Below, piece by piece: positions 19,799 to 31,592 of a stretch of 64,000 bases of DNA. Under the pieces are notes generated by a model that saw nothing but the letters and a program-made list of their open reading frames with translations, made no database searches and was not told the DNA's origin. Position numbers and translations under genes: made by a program. The DNA lies in the NCBI RefSeq assembly GCF_014529535.1, contig NW_023503325.1:1098256-1162255 (forward strand), in the 5' to 3' direction. Source of the DNA: Bradysia coprophila (lineage: Eukaryota > Arthropoda > Insecta > Diptera > Sciaridae). Numbering within the stretch: position 1 is the first letter of the stretch; every line of letters starts with the position of its first letter.

Positions 19799-21331
19799 CT
19801 ACAGGCAAATCAATTCTTTATTAATCAATTCCAGATTCCACCCTGGCTGATCTCCAATTAACATATGTCCAGCGTTTCGTATTAGATACAACGTCAAGTT
19901 GGTCACCTCTTTCTTGTACCCAATAACTCGACCGTTTGCACCTTTCCATATAGTTCGATGCGACCGATTCCATTCATTTTGTCCGCTCCAAACCAAATGA
20001 TTTAACATTTTCTCGACACCGTTGTGTAAAACCGTTAAATCTAACTGACCGGTAGCAACGACAACTTTATATTTCTTAGCATCAAGCAATTGCTCAATGT
20101 GGTCAGACTTCGAAGCCATAAATTCTTCAGTCATTGAATTTTGTATGGCTGCACTCACTAATGTGTACGTAAGATTTCCTACATGTATAGCCTGACGAAA
20201 TTCAGGCAATTCAACGTAATTTGCGAACAGATAACTGCTCAGATCCAATTCATCTTCTAGTAAGGTGAAGGCAGTTGTAAACCCACTAGCTGCATTAAAT
20301 GTAGAGTCAGGATTTAGAAGCATGTCCGCCCAAACCTAAAACTCCGTACTAAATCACTTGACACATTTCACTCAGTGGCTGATGCTAATGCATCTAATGC
20401 TTGTTAAGCTGTACTTACATCCTTTGCTTCAACGTATTTCCTTTCGGTTATAAGCTTTTTAATAAATTCTTGGTTTACAACGAAATCATCTCTTGCCATC
20501 TCGTCGATAAGTCCTGTTTGATACATATAGTCTGCATACGAGTCTACTTGAGCGAATGGATTTGTCCATGGCGCGATCAGTAACATTCCTTGGAAGTTTA
20601 TACGAGTTTCCCGCTTACATTCGTTTCTTTGGTGTAGCGCAGTGCCTACAGCTGGAGCAAAATGTCCTCCATAAGATTGTCCAGCTAAGTAGAACGGATT
20701 GGTAATATACTCAGGAAATAGCAGAAAGAATTGCCGCAGAAACTCTACGGTATCTTCTGCAGCCTCTTCACTCGTTTTTGGTAATCCGGCAGGATTGGAA
20801 GAGAAGCTGAATCCTGTAACCATCATTCAATTACCAAGCGGACACATTAAAGTAAACATATCGAGCTACTATACCAACATCAACAGGACTTTCCAAATAG
20901 ATGATGGATCGATTAACTGTCCAATCTTCCAGTCGGGGCTCCAGACTGAAAATGCCATCTACATTGGATTTAACCGAAAAAGGTCCATTTTGGGTGAAAA
21001 TGCTCAAAAAATTTGACACACCCGGTCCACCATCCAACCATAAAACGATGGGTGCGTTATCGTCTTCTCTGCATTTCGCCGTTGCAGGAAAGAACCAAAA
21101 GAACAGATTGGAGTTGTTAGTTTCGTTCACCGTAATAAGGCCTGAGTAACTGGATCGGCTTGGAATGTCCGGTGACGAATTTGGAAGTGGCAGCACCAGA
21201 GATAAATTCCTAGCAAGGGAAATATTCCCAGATGCTATCAATGGAGTCAAAAATAACGCTTCACTTTGGCCATGCACGATTGTTGTGCAGAACAGTGTGA
21301 ATGTTGTCAGGAGAAATATTGAGCCACACAT
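19799..21331 (-). CDS. Serine carboxypeptidase (S10, vitellogenic/CPVL type)
   Basis: Three exons, 20875-21331, 20419-20813 and 19799-20335, with GT-AG introns, joining in frame to 462 residues, the usual length of the family. A signal peptide covers about residues 1-22. The oxyanion-hole segment reads WLDGGPGVS, the nucleophile motif GQSYGGH, the catalytic Asp lies in ATGQLD and the catalytic His in NAGHM, so all three triad residues are present. The family removes C-terminal residues in lysosomes or extracellularly. Departures from the family norm are WLDGGPG for WLQGGPG and Gln for Glu in the nucleophile motif; Glu there supports carboxylate binding, so substrate preference may differ. Several N-glycosylation sites (NIS, NLS, NRS, NLT). 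Confidence 0.93.
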
Positions 21332-21819
21332 TACAGTGAGTGTTGTTCGATCTACGAATCTATTGACAGTACTGACACGAACTTTTGATTGATATTTGGA
21401 TAGACGTTAAACGTAAGAAATTATCAGTTTTATAGGCGTGTGTAACGAAAACCTTGTCATTATCTTATTTCAATTTTAATCTAATTGTTCAGATTATCCG
21501 TCCGGTAATGTTCATTTCTAGCTTTTAGAGGTACATTTTTAACTTTAACAATTGAAAAAGTAATTTTATAAACTCAGCCGAGTGAAGAGACTATACAGTT
21601 TCCCATTTTTTTATATTTTCACATTTCCCCTTATTTTCCCAATGAGTGTCTCATACTGAGAGCGATACATTTTAGAAAACTCAAACAAAAATTAAAAATT
21701 TGACAAAATCAAATGTACTAACACTCGTTCCGCTGCACTCGTTATAAATATTGTTTGTTTTGTGGTCTGCTAAAGTACATGTGTCAAGTCAACTATGATA
21801 GCCAAAGAGGGATTCTTTT
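21332..21819. other. Upstream region of the carboxypeptidase gene
   Basis: An AT-rich region without a recognisable gene. It should contain the promoter of the minus-strand peptidase gene, but I can identify no reliable TATA or initiator element. Confidence 0.3.
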
Positions 21820-22405
21820 GAAAAACGCCGACTGAAATCGGATGCATTTTCCAGTGGGCTTTTTATATGTGCCCAGAAAGGTATTCAACCCTAATAGCCA
21901 AAACGACTTTTTAAAAAATTATTCGAAGCTTGTGTGGCTTGTGGGAGGTGATCAAAAACCGATAACCTGCACTTTTCTTACAGAAATTTCTCCAGTTACA
22001 CTAGCCGTACAGGGTCGTGTGGGGTGTCATTAGAAAGGTAATTGCATGTTCTTCCGGGGCAAATAGGGTCTTAATGGGTTTAAAATTCATCCACACTGAG
22101 ATGGGTGTAGTTGAAGTTTTCTACCGAAAAGGCAGAAAATTTTCACTTTTCTCACTGCAATTTCTCGAGAGACACGAAACGTATATAGTCGTGTGGGGCC
22201 ACTGTTTCGATCTATGAGAGACAGTGCAATGCAATTTCATAATTCTGCAAAAGTTTTAAAGAAATATTTTTGTCAACATCTCATCAGGCCATGGCGACAG
22301 TGGCAACAAGCTTCGAAGAATTGGCTTATAGGGTCGAACACCTTTCTCGAACACTCATAAAAAATTCCACTGGAAAATGCATCCGATTTCGGTAGACTGT
22401 TTTTC
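21820..22405. mobile_element. 586-bp inverted-repeat element
   Basis: Ends are inverted: GAAAAACGCCGACTGAAATC on the left and the complement of GATTTCGGTAGACTGTTTTTC on the right, continuing through CGGATGCATTTTCCAGTGG. The internal sequence is non-coding. A related partial copy is at 19262-19470. Confidence 0.65.
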
Positions 22406-22630
22406 ACCACAATCCTTTAAAGTAGCTTCAAACTGGTGACAATTGGATGGTTTATTCGGCTCGCGTCGAGAATTTTATAACAAAACATTAATGGAGTTAA
22501 TTTTTCCGGAAGAAACCGAACCAAAAATGTATAAGGAAATCTGCACTCTTCCAGACATGGATGATTTTTCCAGTACACTTTTTGACGAACCCCGATAAGG
22601 ATAAAAGAAATTTTTCTAAAAGTTCTTGTA

Positions 22631-22787
22631 CAATTATTAAACGTAAAACTTGGGCAGAATCAGCAACAGCTGATCAACAGACACAATCTATTTGTATAAT
22701 ATACAATCGAAACACCTTTGGCTTTGTCGACCAGCTGGAGACGTTCAGCTGTTGCTGATTCTGCACACGCTTTACGTTTAATAATTG
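22631..22787. repeat. Short inverted-repeat element with about 45-bp arms
   Basis: CAATTATTAAACGTAAA... and its complement ...TTTACGTTTAATAATTG enclose a second matching segment (CAGAATCAGCAACAGCTGA). Likely a small MITE. Confidence 0.65.
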
Positions 22788-23093
22788 TAGTTTGGAGATT
22801 AGACTAAAGGTTTTCATATGAATGGCTTTAGTAAGTGTTAGATTCCAACACTTTTTTACTTTCATTCACTTGCTCATGTAAAATCACTCTCTAAATTATT
22901 GGTAAATCTACTACATCAAAGTGTTCTTTTGAATCGAACGGTGATTTTGCCTATAAATACAATGTAATGCAGGAAATAAACTCATTCAAAAACGAATAAT
23001 CAAAATGTTCACATCTTGGTATAAGTAGAACATTGGGTAGAAGTAAGAGTCTGGTGCTTGAAAGCGGGGACAATATCACACCAGACATATACG

Positions 23094-23201
23094 TCTTTGA
23101 GGTTTGTGCTCGACCTGTAAGGAACATAGTCCTTGTGGTTCGTGTTCGACCTGTAAGGAGCATAGTCTTTGAGGTTCGTGTTCGACTTGTAAGAAACACT
23201 G
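23094..23201. repeat. Three tandem 36-bp units
   Basis: Three copies of a 36-bp unit (core GAGGTTCGTGTTCGACCTGT). On the minus strand they encode a 12-residue repeat of the type YRSNTNLKDYAP within an open frame at 23009-23221. The unit being a multiple of three hints at coding origin, but no gene structure is visible. Confidence 0.6.
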
Positions 23202-23434
23202 CTAGAGAAAAAGCCGTTCATACTTTTACGAGGAGGTAAATTTTCCTGAACGCAACAGTAAGAATCATTGAATGTGGATGTGTGTAATCAAGTAATTAGT
23301 AAATTATATTTGTAACGCTCATCATTATGTACAACTGTTTTAATTCGAAAAAACTTGTAGGTTTTCGAAAGAAAATTTACTTGAGTTCTCCCTCTGTTAA
23401 GCATCAACAAAACTTTTGTTTGCTTATAATTTTC

Positions 23435-25012
23435 TTAAGTTTGCGGACACGACTCAATGATAACATTCATCGTTTGAAATCCATCCTCGCATATAACACT
23501 GTCAATATTCAACTTTTCCGAATACACTTCAACCAAACGAAGAAAATCACTACCACATTCACATACCAACGGATTGGATTGGATGAACAAATACTTCAAT
23601 TTTCCAGCATTGTCGTTTAATCGATTCAGAATACGGTCATCAATGGTTTTTAGGTTGTTGCCATTGAGTCGCAACCATATAAGTTGCTCCGGCAGAATAT
23701 CTAGACAGAAAGATCATTAGCGAAAAAAGACCTCTGATTGAAATCCGCTCAGCATACCGTTCGATATTCGCTGAATTTTGTTGAATTCCAAATTCAAATC
23801 CGTTAATTCTTCGTTGGATGCAAACAAATTGACTGGTATGGTTTGTAGTGCATTGTATCCAAGATTGAGTTTTTTAAGTTTTTTATTTGCTTTGAAAATA
23901 GTCGCAGGCAACGATTCAAGTGAGTCGTAGCTTAAATTCAATTCCATTAATTCAATTTGATCTGTAAAAATGTTACTAGATACCGTGGTCATTTCAATGT
24001 GAGTCATTGAAATCATTTTTATGTTTGATGATCCAGTGAATAGATGCTCTGGCATCGGTAATTCACATAGACTAATGTCCACTGTACTGAGTGACGTTAA
24101 ATTCTTCAGGAGATCGTTAGACATCAATGCATTACTCTTCGAATAAAAATCTTTCAATTTTCGATTCTGCCGGAAAATATTATCGGGCAACGTTGTCAAA
24201 CGAGTAAAGTAGAATTTGATTGTCGTCAGTTCTGTTAAATTATCGAATGCATCGGTGGTTATTAACTCAATCATGCTATATCGAAATTCCAGATTCATCA
24301 ACGATGATGCACCACCAAATATTTCGTTGCTTAATTTTCGAATTACAACATCGGCCAGCTGAACAGTTTTCAATTTACTCTGATTGCGAAAAATGCCACT
24401 TTCTATCATTGTCGATCCACTTCCATCTTGCGATTTAAAGTGGAACGATTCCAAATTCGGTAACAAACTCAACAAATGCGTTGGAAAAAACTCAATTCCG
24501 TTTTGCGCCAAAATCACTTCCAGCTTTGTTATGTTGAGAGCGTCTTTAAACAAATCTCTAAATAGTTGTTCCGTTGTAATCGTAAGATGATCGAAACTAT
24601 TGATTCCCATGCGATCGGTAATGTTTTTAATTGTCGTTTCGTAGTCCATTGGACAATTTATGATTACAGCCGGTATGACGTCAACGTTCAGTTCTGGTAT
24701 CAAATGATACAGACTTTCTCTTTCGACACTCGTACACGTAACCGACACTTCATTTCGTTCGTTTTTGATTGAAACGAGCTTTCTGTAATCGTTTCCTTGA
24801 ACACATTCAAGTTCGACAAACGATCGAAAAGATCCAACCATAAATTCGTGCAGAAATGAACATTCACAATTCACATTCACCACTGTAGAACAATTGATGC
24901 GAGGTACGAATTCCGTTGACGTAAAATTACACACAACTGTCAATGTCATATGAAACAATGGAATAATGAACTTTATTAACATTATACCCGAAACGCAACA
25001 AAAAGTGTACAT
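23435..25012 (-). CDS. Secreted leucine-rich-repeat protein
   Basis: Two exons, 23758-25012 and 23435-23700, joined through a 57-bp intron (GTATGC...TCTAG), give 506 residues. The N-terminus is a hydrophobic signal peptide (a second ATG ten codons in, at 24982, is an alternative start). A Cys-rich N-terminal cap (about 40-60) is followed by about a dozen LRRs of 23-25 residues (for example LMELNLSYDSLESLPATIF and LKKLNLGYNALQTIP), then an LRRCT-like cap with NPLVCECGSDF and a final CP. There is no transmembrane segment after the cap, so the product is probably secreted and binds a protein or glycan. The family is large in insects and I cannot name an orthologue. Confidence 0.88.
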
Positions 25013-25997
25013 TCAAATACTCCTCTAAAATGACGACTGAATTTCATTTGGAGTTTACTAGTTACGATAAGACGAGCTACAAAAAAAATCTGTTAAATGA
25101 TTTGTAATTAATTTTGCTCTGAGTATGGTGTCATAGGTTACCTTGAAAAAAAAAACTGAGCTACATAACAGTTGTATTTTTCTGTAAAACATATTTGGAT
25201 TATCGCATCGATCGATCAACTTCTATTTTCTGATGAGAGTTTTTTTTTCGCAATGTGGATCGTCAATGTTCTTGCTGCCGAAACTAAAGAAGACATCACA
25301 ATATGTTCTTGAAAACTTTGTTGAACTAGTGCAGGAACCTGCTTTGCTCGGCAATATTTCAATGACAATAGTATATTTCAACATACCCCAATACACACAA
25401 GATGTGTGTGAACGCGCGGGCGAAGCCCAAGCGAAAACACATATCTTGTGTGTATTGTGGTATTTTGATAGTTATTTGTCTGTAATAGTGAGAGTGTGTT
25501 GGTTCCTTCCCAACCGTTACTTTCCTTCTCGACCGTTTACTTTCCCTACCAACCGATTCATATCATAGCTCACCAATATACTCTCACGTATACAAAAAAA
25601 TATTTTCACGCGCAAAAAAAAAATTTTCCCCAAAAGTAATTTCACACGGTGAAAATATTTTGATGAAAATATTTTCGCCATCTGAAGTTCTTCCGGACCA
25701 TAATCTAAAACGTGGTTTTCGCCAACACGCCGTCGTCCGTTTTGCATCCGTTTACGTCATCTTGAATCCTGTTTGAAACATCACACATCACGAAAGATTA
25801 GCAAAAGAATTTAAATTAAAGGAAGTTCCTATTAAGATTTTTGGTCCTCATACTTATGCTGTTTAGGCTTTAGTTTATGTGACAGTTCGTTCAAACAATG
25901 AAAATTACGCCTTTTTTCTATTTTTTGAACGAATGTCACGTGAACGGAGAGCTAAACTACGTCAGTGTGCAGAGGCGTTAAAATTTATCAGTAAATG
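25013..25997. other. Intergenic stretch with small palindromes
   Basis: Contains a 69-bp palindromic element at 25389-25457 (ends CAATACACACAAGAT and complement) and a shorter inverted repeat around 25875-25945 (GTGACAGTTCGTTCAAA with TTTTTGAACGAATGTCAC). An open frame across 25233-25568 overlaps the first palindrome and is not accepted as a gene. Confidence 0.5.
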
Positions 25998-26329
25998 CAA
26001 CGCACTTCAAGCAAAAGTGGTACTCTAAATAGCAGGGCCTATTTTCGAGAAAGTATTTTCTTGAAATTTCTCGAAATTTCTTGATTTTCTCGAAATTTCT
26101 CGAAAATGCTTTTCGAGAAATTCGAGAATGTTTTCAAGAAATTTCGAGAAAATCAAGAAATTTCAAGAAAATACTTTCTCGAAAATAGGCGCTGCTAAAT
26201 AGGGTACTGAAACTTGACAGTGCTCCATACAACATTTTACACTGTAAAAAGAGTGGGGATAAAATTTCATACAAAATAGTACTATATTTGGCAGCTGTCA
26301 TTAATAGCACTTTTGCTTGAAGTGCGTTG
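25998..26329. mobile_element. CAACGCAC-family MITE with nested insertion
   Basis: Ends match 18900-19067. The flanks carry TAAATG on both sides (left gTAAATG, right aTAAATG), an imperfect 7-bp target duplication. The element is split by a second MITE at 26033-26194; without it, its length matches the intact copy. Confidence 0.85.
26033..26194. mobile_element. 162-bp palindromic MITE nested in another MITE
   Basis: Nearly a complete palindrome, starting CAGGGCCTATTTTCGAGAAA and ending with the complement of CAGCGCCTATTTTCGAGAAA. Exact 8-bp duplication CTAAATAG at 26025-26032 and 26195-26202. CAGGG/CAGCG ends with an 8-bp duplication are typical of hAT elements. Confidence 0.9.
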
Positions 26330-28438
26330 ATAAATGTGATTTTGACGTTTCATAAAAATGAAAAAGAAGTTGAAAACAAAAGAGACGTTAATTTTGAATT
26401 GCTATCTAAACCAGTAGTATTGTTGTTGTTAATGATCAAACTCAAAATTGTCTTTGTTTTGTTTAAAAAAATAATCTCACTTTATCACTGTCTATATCGT
26501 GAATTTAAATACGAATAGAAATACCCTTATTATGATGTCATAATAAATCTTTACGTAAATATGTAAAAAAGAATCTCTTTAAATATAGTAGGGCTATTAG
26601 AAGAAATATTTTCTTTTTCAGAAAGATTGGTTTCATTTTGTTGCCATAAACATTTCATTTCTAATATTCAATGACATACTGTAGCCGTTAAGCAAAAACA
26701 ATCGCAACTGCACAATGATATTTCTATGCTTCTAGTGTCTTCGAAAGTTTTGAAATTTCCCAGGCCTATGAACAAAAACAAAACCTTCCAAATAAATAGA
26801 TAAATATTGATGGAATTGTTCATTGATCAAAACTTAGTTGATGATCATGCCTGCTCTTTTTAGATATAGGAATCATCTTCAAACTTGTAGGGCTCTATAA
26901 TTTTGACAGTTTTACGACAGTCACTCGACTGCCACTCTGGACTTCTGGGATTATTGTGGTGTGAGGTGATAGTGGGTTGGTTCCAACAATTACATCACTC
27001 CACAATGCCCAAAATCTTCTCTATTGTAGAACTTCAGTTATTTAAGGGATTATTTAGATTTTGGACTCCCTTTTCTGGATTTCTTGAATTATTGAGACGG
27101 TAGTTGGTTGTTTCCCACACAGCAGTTGATTCAAATGGTAATGCAACTGTTGTGGTAATAACGAATCAAGTGGGAGCCATTTCTTACTTTTAAGGTTTTA
27201 TTAAATGAAGAATCACACAGCCCATCTGAAACAACATACATCCGTCAAAAGCCCCTAATAAGGGAAATGTGATGCAAGTCGTTGTGTAAATATACACATT
27301 TAGAGTCATCGATAAAAATCAATCAAAACCTTTGACAAAGCATATGTGATGCACGTCACTGGTATACTTAGAACTAATATCATTTTCGATGATGCAACTC
27401 GATGAAAGGACCAAGTTTTTATCCTGCTAGGGTCTAATTGATTGGATCAGAGTTTTAAAAAATCGATTCAGATTTCCGGTTTTATTTTGTTCCATCGTAC
27501 GATAAAGATGATTTTTGACAAGCTGAAAACGAACGATAGCGTCCACAGAGCCATAACCTCAACGCTTTTGCAACTTCTCTTCAACATAGTTTTTATGTCT
27601 CTATTATCTATGGATAACGTTTTAACAGCTGAAATAAGAACTTCTGAAGGATATATCTGACGTTTCCTTGGGTTCCCTTCTGAACTTTTGGGATTATTAG
27701 GGTGATAATGTTAGTTCCTTAAATTCCACCTCTTCACAATCAGAGCCGATGATTCCTGTTTCAGGCATGCCATTTGACAAACAATTACTAGTCGACTGTC
27801 GACATGAATACGGTAGCTAAACGGTCATACCAATACAATGTGCCTTAAAAATTATATTCGACCAGCTGAATAAATATGAGAAAAGTTCTGTGGCTCAAAA
27901 GTGTAGTTATGTTCCACAATCGTCCGTTTAATTGTAACACATTCGGTTTTCGTAAAACCGGCGATGCAAATACAGCAAGAACTATACTTTTCACAAAATT
28001 TTACCTCCTTACCTGCCTTACCTTCTTATCCTTTATGTCAGCCGCATCATTGCAACGTTGCATGTGTGTTCCAACAATTTTTGTTATGATACAGTCGAGA
28101 GGTCAGTGAAATTTAGACCTGAATTTGAATATCAACTGTTTTTCAGTTGGTCCAAAGTGCTTTTGCTTTCAACTTGACAATTTTGTAAAAGTTCTAAATG
28201 TTGCTGTGTTCTTCTTCAGTTTTTGATTTCTCTGTTTAAAGTTGGATTCCGTTTTGCCTTCACAACCTCTGCTGTCGCTCCGACTATGATAAAGGCCAGT
28301 GTCGACAGTTAATCTTATCACTTTTGTTTACAAAATGGTATATAGAAAGTTAAATCGATCGCAGTTCGCCTGACTTTCTGTATCATTATATATATGTTCA
28401 AGCATATTTTGTGATCAACAACAGAGAAATACGGAACG
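26330..28438. other. Intergenic stretch, nothing identified
   Basis: AT-rich sequence with scattered short open frames (26327-26518, 26903-27103, 27442-27660, 27876-28109). None has a recognisable domain, splice partner or repeat structure. I see no gene here. Confidence 0.5.
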
Positions 28439-30952
28439 ATGACTGTAACATTTTCTTTGTTTTACATTCTGTTAATTCCACACATAATTTGTAGCGAATT
28501 GAATGTCGTCTACGATGAGTCCACGGATAATTATTCGTTGCTTGAGGGCATTGGAAATGACGTTAATCGAGTGGGATGGGCTTCATTTGTGGACAATATA
28601 ACTGAAACTGGATGGTCAACACTTGAAAGTAAGATAACATTATCAAAATTGCTTTCATCTATGTGGGACCGTTGCAGTTCACACGAATCCACATTTTCCG
28701 GATTCGATTCAAGCATATTATGCTGGCTTAATGGAAGGTGCGATCACCCGCAACCTGATCAAAGATCACTATGAGAATACCATTGGCGATTATTGTAAAG
28801 ATAAGTCAACGTATTGTGATAAGCTAAAGAAGTTTTTGGAAGAGAATGTTTCGTACATGAATGGAAAAGGTAAGAAAAATGTTGTTTGTTAAGGCGAATG
28901 ACAAATAACGTTGACAACAAAGTTGATAAAAAGCAACACAAGTGCTCCTTCTGGTACCATGTTGGATTGATTCTTCAACAAGCTGCCGGTCTCGAGGATG
29001 GTTTTTTGGGACGAAACAATTTGAAACCGCATAGAAACATATCAGTTTTTGGACTTTATTTAATTGGAATATCAGGAGATATGGAAGGTACTTCTAAAGT
29101 GTTCATTCCACTCAACAAAAAGTACTCCATGAGAGAGCCGTGAGAGAGCGAGCTGTCAAATAAACAAAGGAAAAATTGAAAAAAATCAATTTTATCTCTC
29201 ACACGGAGTACTTTTTTGGTAAGAGGAAACTAAGCATAACTACATGGTCTAAACAGACCGTGGCTTGTCATTTGGTGGCAATATTTGACTGAAATGACTG
29301 GTGATTTACAGATCTAGAAGTAGTTCTCGATAAACCAGCCGATTTAAAACGTATATTGGGAGTTGGTAAATGCTCTGCTCTTATAAAAGGTACAAATTTG
29401 CTCTTTAAAATACAATTGCACCAATCTGCTCCGCAGCAGAACACTCGCTTTAGCATCTCATGGATGTGATTGCTTCTAGTCTTACCAAATTACCAGGATA
29501 TTTACACGTCACAAGTAACATGGAGCGATCTGGTTTCAATGCTACGCATTTTAAAACATTACAATCTTGGATACCACGTGCTACCGACGAAAACTGCTGA
29601 CCTGATTCCCGGCCGTTCGACGTCGTTTTCTTCGTACCCCGGCACATTACAATCGGGCGATGATTTTTACATCATTTCATCGGGTTTGGTAACACTCGAA
29701 ACAACAATTGGCAACAGCAACAATAGGTAGGTGAGTCGAGGGGGAAACAGGAACGAAAAATCCTGTACCACCATTCGCATTCGCATGTCATTCGCTCATA
29801 TTCTCCATGCACTCGCTCATATTTTCCCGTCGTTCGCTCTATGCATTCGTTGATATTTTCCGTTCACTCGACCATGTTTTCCATTCATTCGCTCATCAAT
29901 TTGCCTTCGTTCCACTCATTTGGTCATATTTCCCTTCATTCGCAATGGCAAATGCAGGCTGTCCCACCATTCGCTCTTGTTTCCCGCTCGAGGTGAGTGC
30001 AGAAATTTTCCGAATCGTCTACTAAAAGCCAATCGATCGCAGTTTATATAGTTCAATCAAAGCAAATGGAATAGTTCTCGAATGGATTCGTTCTATAGTT
30101 GCAAATCGTCTAGCCACAAATGGTTCATCGTGGTCATCATTGTTTTCAAAATTCAACAGCGGAACTTACAATAATCAATGGATGATCGTTGATTATAACA
30201 TGGTAATTAAGATGTCCTTCATTTTCAATAGGGATGATCCATAAATCGCGAACTTTTTGTAAGGATTTATGGTTGTTCCTTCGAATTCACACGTATCTTG
30301 CCTTAAGAAAAATCTTCTCCCAAAGTTTGTTCCTGGACAACCGATTCCTGAGTCCGGAATTTTGACTGTAGTGGAACAAATACCAACACTTATCGTGACT
30401 GCTGATAAAACGGATGTCCTCAGAAATCAAGGCTATTGGCCTTCGTACAACGTTCCATATTTCAAATCTGTTTTCGATTTGAGTGGAAATCAAGAGAGTG
30501 TTGACACCTATGGAGATTGGTTTACATATGATTACAATCCACGAGCAAACATTTTTCGGCGAGATCAAAGTAAAGTGACTGATATTGAGTCAATGATCAA
30601 ACTGATGCGCTACAACAACTACAAAAACGACGAATTATCGAAATGTAACTGTACACCACCATATTCGGCCGAAAATAGTATTGCTGCGCGAAGTGATCTC
30701 AATCCGCCTGATGGTATTTATCCGTTTGGAGCACTCGGTCATCGATCGCACGCCGCTACTGATGCCAAGATAACGAACTATGAAATGTTTAAGCAAAGAC
30801 AATTTATCGCCGTCGCCGGGCCACCACATGACAATGTTCCACCGTTTCAATGGTCTACATCTGATTATCGAAATTCAAGCCATAAAGGTCATCCGGACCT
30901 GTGGCTTTTTCAGCCAGTTGTTCAAATTTGGAACACAACTGGAAACTTTTGA
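28439..30952 (+). CDS. Phospholipase B-like / lamina-ancestor-type hydrolase
   Basis: Seven exons, 28439-28628, 28678-28869, 28923-29087, 29312-29389, 29480-29726, 30043-30202 and 30308-30952, join in frame to 558 residues with GT-AG introns. A signal peptide covers about residues 1-19. Family landmarks in order are FPDSIQAYYAGLMEGA, GKCSALIK (the Cys-Ser-Ala-Leu that in PLBD proteins becomes the N-terminal nucleophile after self-cleavage), FSSYPGTLQSGDDFY, SGLVTLETTIGN, QWMIVDY, ADKTDVLRNQGYWPSYN and GPPHDNVPPFQWS near the C-terminus. PLBD proteins are lysosomal N-terminal-nucleophile hydrolases thought to deacylate phospholipids. It is likely the orthologue of insect phospholipase B-like/lama proteins; PLBD1 versus PLBD2 is not resolved. 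AATAAA follows 46 bases after the stop. Confidence 0.93.
29116..29220. repeat. Inverted repeat in the third PLBD intron
   Basis: AAAAAGTACTCCATGAGAGAG and its near-complement CTCACACGGAGTACTTTTTT face each other across about 60 bases. The same terminal sequence bounds the element at 36823-37249, so this intron carries a member or fragment of that family. Confidence 0.6.
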
Positions 30953-30998
30953 TTCGAAATCTCCCATTTTTAGTTTAGTTGAAATGCATACCCTGTAA

Positions 30999-31004
30999 AA
31001 TAAA
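30999..31004 (+). terminator. Poly(A) signal of the PLBD gene
   Basis: AATAAA 46 bases after the stop codon of the phospholipase B-like gene. Confidence 0.6.
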
Positions 31005-31301
31005 CATGACTTGATGCCACGGTAAGCTTGAAATAAGCTTAACGCGAAAAAAAACTCTTCAAAAAATAAAGTCAGTTTTTGTATTAAAAAAATCCTCGGT
31101 GCTACTGTGTGCTACCAATGCAGCCGGTCGTCATTCCACCAAGGGCTGTGAATTTCCACTAAGACGAACGTGAAAGTTTCCTATATACGAGTGGATATCA
31201 AGCAGATATTTTTGTGACAAGAACAAGAAATGTGCAAAAGCGACCAAAGAAACTCAAACAAAGGGAAACTTAAGGAGAAATTGCGAATGTTCGTTTAATG
31301 A

Positions 31302-31412
31302 ACGCACTTCAAGCATGAGTGTTATTCTAAATAGAGTATTGAAATTTGACAGTATGTCATACAACTGTAGAACACCATTTCATACAAAATAGTAATCCAT
31401 TTAACAGCTGTC
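31302..31412. mobile_element. Decayed CAACGCAC-family MITE
   Basis: Starts with AACGCACTTCAAGCATGAGT and keeps the internal CATTTCATACAAAATAGTA and CAGCTGTC segments of the family, but the right end is lost. Confidence 0.65.
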
Positions 31413-31437
31413 GACTAGTCTGATAATCCCGAGCCAT

Positions 31438-31592
31438 ATAGAGGTCTATTCCAACGCCATACGAATTGTCACGTTACTGTCAAACGTCATCCATAGAGAT
31501 ATAACCTCATCAATATTTATATGCGAACCTATCGCTGTCTGTGGATGAAATCATGTTCATTCGGCCAGTGAAAGTACTTGGAACAAACCTAT
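31438..31592. mobile_element. MITE, family ATAGGTYTGTTCCAA
   Basis: Ends ATAGAGGTCTATTCCAACGC and the complement ACTTGGAACAAACCTAT. Internal CATCCATAGAGATATAACCTC is shared with the copies at 36299, 37614 and 51184. Confidence 0.7.
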
